DNA from: Brachionus koreanus
Lineage: Eukaryota > Rotifera > Eurotatoria > Ploima > Brachionidae
Length of the DNA: 51,694 nucleotides
NCBI GenBank assembly: GCA_016987375.1
Contig: PJRA01000288.1
Span: 200,554-252,247 of the forward strand
Direction of reading: 5' to 3'
Shown one piece after another: positions 20,651 through 33,700 of the stretch (position 1 is the first letter of the stretch; each line of letters opens with the position of its first letter). The notes beneath the pieces were generated by a model. That model was given only the letters and a program-made list of their open reading frames with translations, was not told the origin of the DNA and ran no database searches. Made by a program: the position numbers and the translations under genes.

Positions 20651-21724
20651 GGACGCCCCGCACCCCTAATTTTTATGTCCATGGTCAACATGACGGGATG
20701 ACGGGGACTCATGTAACACCCGACTGAGAATCCCCTGTCTATGGAGGCTCAGTTGAGTATTTAAAGCTTTTATTTTTTATTATAAAATTAATAAACTGTT
20801 AGAAGAGAAAGATCTTTTACTTTCCATTTACATTTATTTTTTTTAAATCTTTTAGAAAAGGTATTTAGAAAAAAGATAGTCTATCAGATAAATATCAAAA
20901 AAATGTAATGAATATTATGCTCTTCGATTGATTATAAATTTTTAAAATCAGCATAATTAAAACTAAATTCAAAAAAATTTAACAAATTAGTTTTCTACTG
21001 AATATATAAAATAAACTAATTTTGGTGTTGTCTGACGCACCGTGAAATGAACACTGAAAACATATATTCAAAAAAGCAAGACACTTCTCTCTCTAACTAA
21101 ACAACAGTCTAACTAAATAATTTACTGGAAAATTGCATACTATATGAAAGAATATAAATGTCAACTAATTAAACAAAATGTGGAAAATATAAGCCATTTA
21201 ATTTTGTTTTTTTAATTTTAGAAATTATTCTTATGAATTTATTTCAATAAACTCTCTCACTTATTAAAATATTAAAATTTTTAGAAATTGATTAAACGTA
21301 AAAAATATTTTTTTTGCGTTTTTAGTAAAAATTTCTACAGTTTTTAAATTTTCTGTTTTATTTTTGAATATTTTAAAGCTATGATTTTATTTTTTCAATT
21401 TTAAATCTAAAAAAAAAAGCTTTTCTAAAATAATTTTTATTTAATTGATTAGCTTCACATTCAATTTAAAAAATAGAAGTTTGTTTAAATGTTTATTAAG
21501 GACAACGAAAAGTATTTTTTTAAAACATTATAATATATACCTAAATTAAATCAATAGTGAATCTATGTATTTTTTTTAAAGTAATATTTTCTACTAATAA
21601 CAAATGAAGCGTTTAAAAATTGTTCCAAAGTTTTTAGTTTCCACAGCTAATCTCTACATTCATAATAATAAATTATAAATTATTAATTTTAATTTTTTAC
21701 CTTAATTGACAATTTAAATAAAAA
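20651..21724. other. intergenic, includes a GC-rich patch
   Basis: About 20640-20760 is strikingly GC-rich for this window (GGACGCCCCGCACCCC, GACGGGATGACGGGGACTC) and does not form a recognisable tRNA or 5S gene. The remainder, up to the MAP3K4 start codon, is AT-rich with no features I can name. Confidence 0.4.
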
Positions 21725-24700
21725 ATGAACAGTGGATTAAGCAATGAAGCGATGGCAAATGGAGAAGAACTGCAGACAGACGAAATTTATGAGGTCGACA
21801 ATCAAACCCTATGCACAAACGATCCTTTTCAAAGAGTAAACATTATAGAAAGAGTTAAATGTCTTCTTAGAAAAGCTTATAAAAGCAATCAGCCTCTTGG
21901 GTTAGATGAATACACAAGTTTGTCTTCTAATTTTAGCCTTGAATACTTAAGCTTGGATGAAAATGTTAAAAATGCGCAAGCTAATTCAATTTGGAAAGAG
22001 TTGTTTGATTATTTTGATTTTTACAATGACAGAGCCAAATCCATGCAAGAACTAGACGAAAGAATTGAGAAAAAAAGAAGTGAAATACCACAAAAAATAA
22101 ACATTATTTTAAACTTGGACTATTCGCGAATAAAACAAGTTATGGACGATGATATTAAAAAAACAATGTTTTCTATTTTGGACTATTCCAAGTTGTATGA
22201 GAACAAAATTTACATTGATCAATTGTGCTATTTGAATTTGTTAATTCAAGATGATTTGAACAACATTTGCTACATTGAGAGTTTGTATCCGTCAATTAGA
22301 TGTTTGAAAAATGATCAAGCATTGTATGCCGATCCAAAGTTTGAAACGACTGCAAAAACACTGCTTCTTTGGCACAAAATAGTCAAGGACTTGATGCTCA
22401 AATCGGACAAATTAGGTTTTTGACTTTTAATTTTTTTTTTTTGACTTTAAACTTTTTAGAATTAATTTCTGCATAATTTATTTTCATTTAATTTCGTCTA
22501 TTCTAATATTGAAAAGTTGCAGGTGAAAAATTTTTATTTTAACAATCCTATTTGATATGCATCAAAAAAAAATTGTGGATAGAAAAAACAATGAATAAAA
22601 ATTATTGCCTCTTTTTTATCAGTTAATCGAAAAGAACTAAAATAAAATATATTTAACAAAAATACTGCAACATTGATGAACCTTTTTTATCTAAAATATT
22701 AGTCTGATCGAATATTTTTTAAATTTAAATTACATGTAAAGCGTGCTTCATTAAAAATATTTAAATTTAGTTAAAGATTAGTTCTTTGATCATCAGTTTC
22801 AAGATGCTTGAATTTTTTTTAGTAAAGACACTTAGTTTAAAAAAAAAAAACAATTTTTAAATTGAAAAAGAATTTAAAAAAAATTAATAAGGCATTATGA
22901 ATTTTTAGTAGAATTTATGTTAAAGGTAATTTAAAAATATGAAAAATTCATTTAATTTTTTAAGAATATCATTTAAATTTTTTTTATTTGTATTTATTTA
23001 TTTAATTTAAAATCTCATTGAGAGAATAATATTTGAAGAAGATAGAAAGTCAAGAAACTAAACAATTTTATTAATCTATCTTTTAAAAACCATTTAATAT
23101 TTTATAAAAAAAAAATTGAATATTTAAGGTTTAGTTCTATTTTACTTATCAAATCAGACCACGATTTAAATTCTTAAATAGATGATTAAATATTTCAATT
23201 GAAGTTTTTATACTATAATTTGTAACGTCAATATCAGTCTTTTCCTCCACACTTTTTAGTTGCTTGCAAAACTAGTCATTTTTTTGATTAAACTCTTTGG
23301 AGCACAAATAATATTTTCACTAATTCAGTAAAAAAATAACAAAATCAATAAACAATTAACTAATTCAGTTTTTATTATTTATTTAATTTTATATTTTTCT
23401 ATATATCATATAATAATGATATATAGCACTAATTAGTGAAATTTGAAATGAATTATTCACATTTTCGCTGTATTTGATATTTTCTAACAATTTTGTGAAA
23501 AAAAAACCGATTTAGTTATTGTTTAATGGAAAAGTGATTTTTTACTGAATTTGTGATATTTTTTTTTTAATTTATGGTGAGGTTTACTGACGTCCAACTC
23601 TTTATAGTTAGCACGAAGAAATTTCAAGATGTCCCAGCATACCGACAATTCTTTGACTCCTTAATTAAGAATATTTTGTGTTTCATGTATAGTTCTCCTA
23701 CCATCTCCCACCAAGTTCAAAATGGCATTGTGAATTTTGGAACAAAAAACAAAAATTCAAAATTAAAAAAACTTTTTTTCTAATGGTCTAAAAATTGTTC
23801 TGCAAAATTTGTTAACTGATACAAGGCTTGTATGACCCAAATTTAATTTTTGCAAGACCTCTGCAAATTAATTTTAATAAATTTCTAATGCATATACTGT
23901 TTTGCACAATTGCAGAATTGCAGCTGTTGCTCAAAAAGGTACTTGAAAAGGAGATGAGCTCCTCCCCATTATCCACTAGGATAGAATAGGGTCAAAAAAA
24001 AATTGATTCATACAAGCCTTCCATCCGGCGATACATTTTGAACAATAATTTCTTAACTTAGAAAAAAAGTTATTTTAATTTTAATGTTTTTGTTTTTTGC
24101 TCCAAAATTCACAATGCTAGTGATTCAAAAAAAGTTTCTTATGAATTTGATACTGAGATTGAACAAAGGTCACTGATTAATATTTATTTTACTAGAGCAA
24201 TTCATCTTATCTAGCAGAAGTGAATCGGCATTGTGAATTTTGTGAACAAAAACAAAAATTTAAAGTTCTTTTTTCTTCTAAAATTAGTTATACAAAATGT
24301 ATAATCTGACACATAGAATGTATCACCCAGATTGAATTTCTACAAAAATAATTCAAATCTGCGAGATAATTTATGCATTAGAAAATCATTAGAATTTAGT
24401 TGCCGAGATTTTGCAAATATAAAATTTTAGGCAATACACTTTATTGAATTAGTTTTAAACCCAAACGAAAAAAATGAATTAAAATTTAAAATTTTTGTTC
24501 TAGAATTCACAATACCTCAATTTTCTATTTCCTTGATTAATTTACTTAATTTTTTTCTGGCTTTTTACGTAATTTTTCCATGTTAGTTGATCCTATTTTT
24601 TAATACATACCCGACAAATAGTTTAAAAGAAAGCAAAATTAGACGAATTTATTGAACTATTATTTATTAAAAGTAAAATTTATTTAGGAAAATTAAAAAA

Positions 24701-27700
24701 AAAAAATTATTTTTTCAAATTGAATTCGATTAAATTTTCTTGTTTAAGGTAAATTTTTGGGCTTTGCTACACGACCAGAATATACTAAGTATTGGAAATG
24801 GTTTGAACAGAGTTTAAACTATTCAAGATTTGAATACGAAAAAGTTCAAGAATGGCTAAACGACAGTTTGGTTCCGACTCAATGCGAGTCTAATTCACAA
24901 AGCAGTTTGCCTTCGCCTGTTGTTGTTTTAAATAATCCGTCTAGCAATTTGTCTAGATTTCTTAGCGAAAACAAGAGTAAAATTTCGCGACAAATAAGCT
25001 ACTTGATTATGAAACAAGCGTCATTAGAGAGCGACACTTTGCAATCAAGTATTTCGGTTAGCTTGCTGTCGGAGCCGAGTCCTCCCGAACCTTTGCAAAT
25101 ACAACAAGATCACTTATTTCCGTCTATTGTTCATCATTTAGATTCATTTATCAAATACGGAAATACAACAAGTACTAATCAGCTCACACAAAATGAAAGT
25201 GTTAAATTTAACTTGACTAACGATGAACAAAATACTGAAGAGCCCGATGATGAAATTACTTTTGAAAACTGTGAAATAAACAAAGAAAATCAAAACAAAA
25301 TATTTCGCGCTTTTTTACGCAAACGTTTGCGCAAAGACGGTCTAACAAAAACATTTGAAAAAATACGCGAAATGCTCCTAATGTCTTTGTCACATGCTTT
25401 GCTTTCTTTACAAATAGACAAATCTGAACTTAATGCCACAGACCAGCTGACCATCTATCATCTAATTCCATACCATCATAAATGTTTGGAAATAATTAAA
25501 AAATTCTACCACAATGAAGGCTCAATAAAATATGGCGTGCAATCGGACTCATTTATCCGCTTGGGATTGCCTTCATTCAGACCTCTTTTCATCTATTTAA
25601 ACAATGTCATACTAGAACTAATGCATTTGTGTATTCAAATGCAAAACGAGAATAAAGGCGTAATTAAAAAATATCTTGATTCAAAATTTAGTCTACTAAG
25701 CATTGAGGTACTAACTAATGAACTAAGAGAATGCATTGAACAAGCAATTCTAGTTCGTCAAACCTACTATCACATGATCTATACTGTTTTTGAAGTGGCC
25801 GAATTGGACATTAAACATCAATTAGAAAAAGATTTGTTCAAGTATGATGATGATTTGAAAGTGACAATCTCGATCTATCTAGATTTTGTAACTAATTGGG
25901 TGCAGGATTTGATTAAAGTGTCAAATTTTTCCAAAGCATTATCGGTTCTTGAAAACGAATGGAATTTTTGCAAGAACAATTTGTACTTTGTCACAGCTAC
26001 TGAGGACATTTTTGCCAGTCGATTTTGTAACATGGGACTTCTTGTTTATGAATCACTGACAAACATGATTAATGTCATTGACAATAAATACAAAGAGCCA
26101 ATACGAATCGACATAGACAAGCTACTATGGGATGAAAAAATAAGGCACTTGGACTCAAACTTGGCATCTATTTCGATTCCATATGAACAACAAGATTTGG
26201 ATTCAGAAGACAACATGTCCATAGACGTGAATCTAACTAGGCAAGACTCTGTTTCAAGCAAGCTAAATCTAGACTTGAATGAATTCAAAGAAGAAATAAA
26301 CAAATCAAGAAAACACTGTTTAAGAGCTCTTAAATTTACAGCTGAGTTTTTGACTGATCTTGAGCTTGCAGCCAAATACCAAGTGCTTACCGATCTTCAA
26401 TATTTGCTTGATAAATTGCAGTCTACTGATCATGTGCTAGTCAATTTCACTAACAAAGAGCTTCTTAGCGATTCTTATGAAAGGTCATTTTTAATATTTG
26501 TGCCAAAAGAACTTTCTAATGAGCGCATACAAATTGCTCGTCTGCTTTTTCTGATAAGTGCCAAGGACAATTTTGAGTCGACCGAAGCGAACAAATTTAG
26601 CCAGGTCTTTTTTTCCAAAAGTGCTGATCAGCAAAAAATTTTAGAACAAACCCAAACAAAAAAAAAACCCATTAGCGCTCTGATGAAGCACTTTAGAAGA
26701 AATTCATTTATGCTCAACTCAGCTCATAATAGAACATGCTATTTGATATTTGTTCAATTGAATGATGCTAAGGAAACATGGAATTGGGATGGTCAAAAAA
26801 TCAATCTCTATGCTTCCAGGCCAGTCAAGCTTTCGCTCTATCATCATCTTAGAAATCCATCCAAAGAATTAGATTCAAAATACTTGTATTTGTTAACCTC
26901 GAAGCATTCTATTTTATTAGAAAAAAAGATAGAATTAAAACAAAAATTAAAAGGTAAGACCTAAAGAAATATATTGTAACAAAGATTTATTGGGTGAACT
27001 ATCTTAATACTTGAAGCACTAGGCGAGGCAAAATGACTTTGGAAAAATGTTAATTTTATAGTTAAATTCAGAGTTGTTTAAAAGTCGGCATTGTGCAATT
27101 TCATACAAAACTTTCAATACAAAAATTAAAAAATCTTATAACTCTTGTTCCAATAGTCATATATTTGTTCTGCAGATGAAACAAAGTGAAACAACTGTTG
27201 TTTCACCTATTGCGCAAGTCTGCAGAATCTGTGCAAAATTCCACTCAATATAAAAATATTGAAAATAAATCTCAATCAATTTGCACAGATTTTGCAGGCT
27301 TGCGCAATATGATTTGATTCATCTGCAGAACAAATTGATAACTATTAGAACAAGAGTTATAAGATTTTTTACTTTTTGTATTGGAAATTTTGTATGAAAT
27401 TTCACAATCCCTTAAAAGTCACAAGACAAGTCCAAGTCAAAGACTATTTATTTATATATTTTTTTAAAAGAACAATTAAAACTAAAATTCATTCATTTGA
27501 AATTAACAATTTAATTTTATATTTTTTTTAAAAAAAGAGGTTAGAACTGTTTACACAATTTCTTCAATTGATTTTTAATTTTTTATTGTATCTAAATATT
27601 TAAAATAATAGGTTATACATTTGGATTAATAAATTGATATTTATATTTTTTGTTTTAAATTATATCCAAAGATGCTTTAAAAAAAGAATTTGAATTTTAA

Positions 27701-30700
27701 ACTTATAATTACAAAATTAATCTAAAATTAAAATTTAATTAAATTAAAAATTTAAACAAACTTTACTTGATTAAAATATTAATTTCTTTAACATATAAAC
27801 AATTATTAATGACGAAAAATTTTAAAAACAAATTTCTTTTTTTAAATAAAAATTAAAAAATTAAAAAATAATATAAATTAAATAATTGTTTGAAGTCCGG
27901 ACTTGGACTATAATTTTAAGGTTTTGTGAAGCCTAGTACAATAGAACAGAACAAAATGTTAAAAATTCTTATAACTTTTCTTTCAAAAGTCAAAAGCAAG
28001 TCCTGTAGATGCAACATGGTACAACATTCAAAGTTGCACTATTTTGAAAGATCCGAAAAAACNTTTTGCAGAGATTTTGCACATCATTAGCTGACTATGA
28101 CTTTTGGTGCAAATAAGTATGTTGCAGTTTGTTGCAGAACTAATTGTAAGCCTTCATGAAAAAATTTATTAGATTTTTTAGCATTTTTTTTGTTCTATTT
28201 GTTTATTTTGTACCAAATTTCACAAAACCAATTTTAAAGACTTTGACTTTTAAACAACTCTGGTTAAATTATTTTTTTACTTTTGAGTTAATTTAAACTT
28301 TTCACATTTTGGGCATTGCAAGACAGTTTTATTTTGGCATTTTAAACTTAGTGATCAAAATTTTTATAATCATGCTCAAAAATTTTTAATAATCTTTTAG
28401 AAATTTTTAATTATTTTTTAATTGAAACAATTAATATACAGAAATATCTTGTTGAACCAAAGCCAAGTGTTGTGCTTATTTGAGGATATGCTTCTGCAGT
28501 AATTTTTTTAACCATAAAATTTTTTTTTCATAATAATTTTGAGCATGATCCTAAAATAACACAATTAAAAGGGAGTTGGTCCCAAAATAACATCTTTTTC
28601 TTTTACAATTTCTTCCAATTTCCTATTTTTTTAAAGATAAATAATAAAATAATCATGCCATACTCGATCGAAAGCTTATAATAATTATATTTATTATTAT
28701 GTTGAAATAAAACAGCAACCATTTTTCTTTCTATTAAAAGTCAACTTTTTTTTGGATAAGAAAACAAAGATTGTCTGCAGTGCATGTTATCCTATTCCAG
28801 AATTCATTAATTAATTAGTTGTTATTTTCAAGAAAGTTATTCTAGAGTAAATTATATGCGTTCAAGCAGCTTTCCAAAACAACTTGGACGATAAATATTA
28901 GAGTGGTTACTTCGATAAGTTTGCTTACAGATCATAACTAGACTTTCTACTTTCCCGGATTTTAAGATTTGCCCTGTCTAACTTTAAAATATGTCTTATC
29001 AATGCTACTTTTCTGACATTTAAGTAGCAAAAAGATCTTTAAAAAATCAATGTTTCATTAATGTTGTTAATTATATGTAAATAATATTTGCATTAATGCA
29101 GCATAATAATCATTCATGGCAAAAAGAAAATAATTTTACATTTTTACATTTTCATATGTTTAGATTTTTTGTGCATTATTTAAGAAAATTTTCTGTTTTA
29201 ATTTTGTTTACCATAAATTTGAGAGTGTTTTTTTAATTTTCTGAAAAATTACACAAAAAATCTAAAAATATGAAAATGTAAAAATGTAAAATTATTTTCA
29301 TTTTGCCTCATTCATGAAAAAACATTATAAAAATAAATATTTTAAAGCTTTTAAATTGCTTATAAAATTAATATTATTACAATGGTTAGAAATTTTACAG
29401 GTTGGAAACAATACAATTGTTAGAAAATAGAAAAAGTATGAAAATAGAAAACTCGAAATACAAATAATTAAATGGCAATGTGAATTTTGGAACAAAAAAC
29501 AAAAACAAAAATTTAAATTTGAAATAACTTTTTTTTAAAAATTTTTTCTTAGCTGTATCAGTTGATACATAATTTGTATCACCAAAATTTATTCTTTGAA
29601 AAATCTCTGCAACTCTGCAAAATATTAAATGTAAAAAATTGTGTGCTATCAGCTATGTATCAGCTGATACAATTTGCAGATTCAGTTTTAAAGTCAAAAT
29701 AAAAAAGTTTTCTCAAATTTAAATTTTTGTTTTTGTTTTTTGTTCCAAAATTCACACTGTCTTATTAAATTTTGTCTAAAAAAAATATACTAATATCTAG
29801 TTCGTTTAGGTAATTTTGATTAAAAACAAAAGATATTTCATTATTTAAGAAAAGATAAACAGATAATCTATCAAATGATTTAATATTACAAAATAATGCA
29901 TATTGAATTTTATTTTTTTTCGATTTTTTTAAATAAAACTTTTTGCTGCTTGGGCTTTTTTTATTCAAATTTTTGCTAAAAGATGTCAAATGTTTTAATC
30001 CTAAATTTTTAACATTTTGCATTCAAAAAGGGTGCATTACACTTGTTAAAGAAAAAGCATCATTTCATCCATCCATTGACGAATCAATAGCTGTTTTTAA
30101 AGACAAAATTTATGAACTTAGCACACAATGCACACAATGGATTAAGTCATTGGAAGCTGATTTGATACCGGACCTAGCAATTGAAGCTAACAATTTAGAC
30201 TTGGCCAAAATTCAACTAAAAGTAAACGAAATACTGCGAGTTTCTTATTTGTTTGGAATAGAACTGCAAAACGACATTACTAAATTCATGACACAAAACC
30301 GCGCTGATTCATATGCTCAAGGATTGGCTGAATTTTCCATTCAATGGTGCAATTACATAGTTAATAAAACAAACCGAGGAAAGGGCAGAACAACCAGACC
30401 TTGGGCTGCCAACAAAGGCCTTCATTTGGTTCAAGTAGCTGTGGTTCACTCGGTTCATTTGAATGGCTGGGACTTTACTCGATTAGTTGATGCTATAGAA
30501 AAATGTTTTTCCCATTTAATTGGCGATTTGGAGCAACAAGATGAGAATTTGTCTTTAGCATTGTCACAAGACCAAAATTCTACAAGTCAAATTGTTTCAA
30601 AAAAAATACTCGACAAAAATTTGCCGCCCAAAATTCGCTTTGAACAAGCTTGCAAATCAATTGATCAGCTAATAGATGAGAAATTCTTTTCTCATCGCAA

Positions 30701-33700
30701 AATAGGAAAAAAATTAGATCTGAATAGACAAGATTGGATTATAGCTGGAAATGAAGTTCAATTTAGATGGCAATTGGGCCTGCTAATTGGTGAAGGAAGC
30801 TTTGGCAAAGTGTATTCATGCGTCAATTTGGACACTTGGGAACCAATGGCTTTGAAAATAATCGAGTTCAAACGAAACATAAAAATCAAAAATTTACAAC
30901 AAATAGCTGATGAGATAAACAATGTGGTTGACATAAGTCATGAAAATTTGGTCAAAGTGTACGGATCTGAGTTGCATAGAAAGGAATTGTTTATTTTTAT
31001 GGAGTTTTGTGGCGATCAGTGCACTCTTGATCGCCTTAGTCGAGATGCGTCTGGTTTGCCCGAAAATTTGGTCAGAAAATACACAAAATCTTTGCTCAAA
31101 GGCGTGGAACATTTGCATGAAAAAAACATAATTCATCGTGATATAAAAGGAGCTAATATTTTCCTGAAATCAATTGACAATCGTCACCCGGAAAAAGTGG
31201 TGCTCAAATTGGGAGATTTTGGGTGTTCGATTAGACTAAAAGATCCAATCGGCACGGCTAGTAGAGATCAGGCAACTGGTCTTAGAGGAACATATGGTAA
31301 GTTTATTTAGACACAATTTAACAAATGTCAAGCACAAAGGTTTTGATAATTTAGCAATAATAATATTAAGTTTCATATATAATTCTAGCTTTATTTTTAA
31401 TTTATTTCTCTGAGGTTTTTCTAACATAATTTCATCATTTGCCATATTCCCAACTTGGTTGATACATGCTTTGCTTGGTCAATTTTTATTTTTTTTTACT
31501 TCATCCAAATCATTTTAGTAAATTTTGGAACAATAAACAAATAAAAAAATTTAATTTGTTGAATTTTACAAAAATTAAAAAATTTAAGATTAAAATAAAA
31601 GTATTTTTAGGATCTAAAATCGTTCTTTAAAATGTATCAGCTGATACAACGGTTTATCACTCAATTTTAGTCTGTGCAAAAACTCTGCAGCAAAATTTTA
31701 ATAATTTCTAATACATTTAGTGTTTTGCATAATTGCAGATTTTTTGAACAGACTAAATTTTAATTATTGATTCAAGGATCTTATATTTGGGTAAATGACG
31801 AAGTGAAAATTTGATTATAAAATTTAAAAAAGCAACTTGGCTAAATGCAATCACTAGCTAAAACCGAATGTGAAAAGCATCTTGGAATATTTATATACAT
31901 TTGTATAACAATCAGATGTTCAAATTGGACATAGTGTAGCAAAATCAAATAGTATGCTGGTGTTATAAACCTTAAATAAATATGTCTTATTCCCGATCTG
32001 TTAGGATCTGGTGGTTTGCGGTTATAACACAAATAATTTTTAAAGAAATTAAATAATAATATATTTAAATAATAACTTTTTTAATCAGTAATAAAAAAGA
32101 ATAACAAAACGAAAAAGTTAAATTTTAGATCCTTCATGGTTTTTATATAATAATAACAAAAAATATAATTAAAAAGAGCACTTTACTAATACTTTACACA
32201 GTGTTAAATACTTTATTATTATTTTATTCAGAAAACACCTCATGGGCGATGTTTAAAAAAAAAAGAAAGAGAAAAAATAGAAAATTAAAAATAGTAAAAT
32301 AAAATCCATTGTTTCATCTTTGCTTTCTTCTTTTTTAAGCTTGTTTTCAAGTTTTATCCTTTCACTTGCTTTGGCTGCCATATTTTGTATATTATCTTTT
32401 TCTTCTAAGATGTTTTTCATTTCATCTATCACGAATTTTTTTGCTAGTTCTATTTTCTTTATCTCTTGTTTCATTTAGGATATTGTTCTCTAGTATTTTT
32501 GTAAATTTGTTGTCTGCTAATCTCATTATGAAAGACAGCTTTCTCTTTACCAATATTCTCTCCATTGGTTCCATATTAAGGGCAGCCATCAGTTTTGTTG
32601 TTCTTGATCTCTTGAAGAGTCCAAACATTTTCTTCAACAAGTTGCCATCTGTTGTTTTAATTTTTTTTAAATGATTCTGGTTAAGCTTGATTGCCTCGCA
32701 TCCATAGGTGAGCATTGGCAGTGGTTAAATACTTTTTACTTTTTTTGCTAAACGCTTGAGATCATAGCATTGCACTGTGAAACTATAGACTTATAAGTTG
32801 GCTAGAGTCGGTGATTGAGAGAACTAGAACATACTTCCCCCTCCCAAAGAAAAATACAAATTATAAAAAGATTATAAGAAACAAACAGATAATTACAACA
32901 AACATAATTTCCTAGTTTACCCGGGCGGTTTAAAAATGGGCAATATGGCAATATCTCCTTAAGCTCCTTCACAGTGTCCTCAAGATGACGAATGGTCTTC
33001 TTTGCCTCTTCGAGTTCATCCTCGAAGGCGTCTTTCATGCATCTCTTCTCTGAAGATTTGACGAACTTCATCGGGCTTCTTGTTTTTACTATTCTAGTTA
33101 TATGTTCAAATCTAGGCCCAAGGTGCTCCAAACTGTTAATCAAATCTCTAGCTAATAGACAATCATAATTGGAAACTGTCTCAATAACCAAGATTTCTAC
33201 ATTCTTTATGATTTCTTTTCTTGAAACAATGCAGCGTGTAAGCTTTAATTGGCCAAGAATTTCAATTTTACCTGTGAATGAAAAGAGCAGAGAAAATTTG
33301 TTTCTGATTAAGTTGACTTGGATATCTTTTGTTTTGAAGAAAATCGCTTAAATTTCCTAACAAACAGAACTCGGTACTTTTATATATATCACTTGTTAGA
33401 CCACATCTAGTTTAGATTTTACGCGATTAGTTTTTAGCATCCATACTGTGTACAATAATAATTAACTCTATTCTATTCAATTAAAATGTTCACGATTGTC
33501 AATAAGCTAGAGATTGAAAATCTCCTGAACGACCCTCGTCTAAATGCTGAAAAAAGAAAATATATTCTCAGATCTCACAATAGAACTATTTACCAAGATT
33601 TACTTTCCTCATAAAGAAGTAAAGTTGCGATAGCTTGCAACAAATTACCAACAGATATTGTTAATGAACTTGAACTTTTTCACAGTTCAAAATGCTGTTT

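Larger units (their letters stand above)
22416..24748 (+). other. MAP3K4 intron 1
   Basis: Phase-1 GT-AG intron (G|GTTTTT ... TTTAAG|GT). It contains two copies of a palindromic MITE (23724-24118 and 24227-24516), one of them carrying a nested dispersed repeat. The first 1.3 kb shows nothing recognisable. Confidence 0.7.
26954..30030 (+). other. MAP3K4 intron 2
   Basis: Phase-1 intron (AAAG|GTAAGA ... CAAAAAG|GG). Holds at least four palindromic elements (27090-27415, 27918-28236, 29119-29306, 29474-29762), a short dispersed repeat at 28448-28500 and a single undetermined base (28063). Confidence 0.7.

Noticed and set aside
30894..31136. Minus-strand ORF inside the kinase exon
   Set aside because: Shadow of the conserved MAP3K4 kinase frame.
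32753..32814. tRNA-like A box (TGGCTAGAGTCGG) in repeat R1, suggesting a SINE
   Set aside because: It lies at the very edge of the shared repeat, and no B box follows within the repeat in the right direction.
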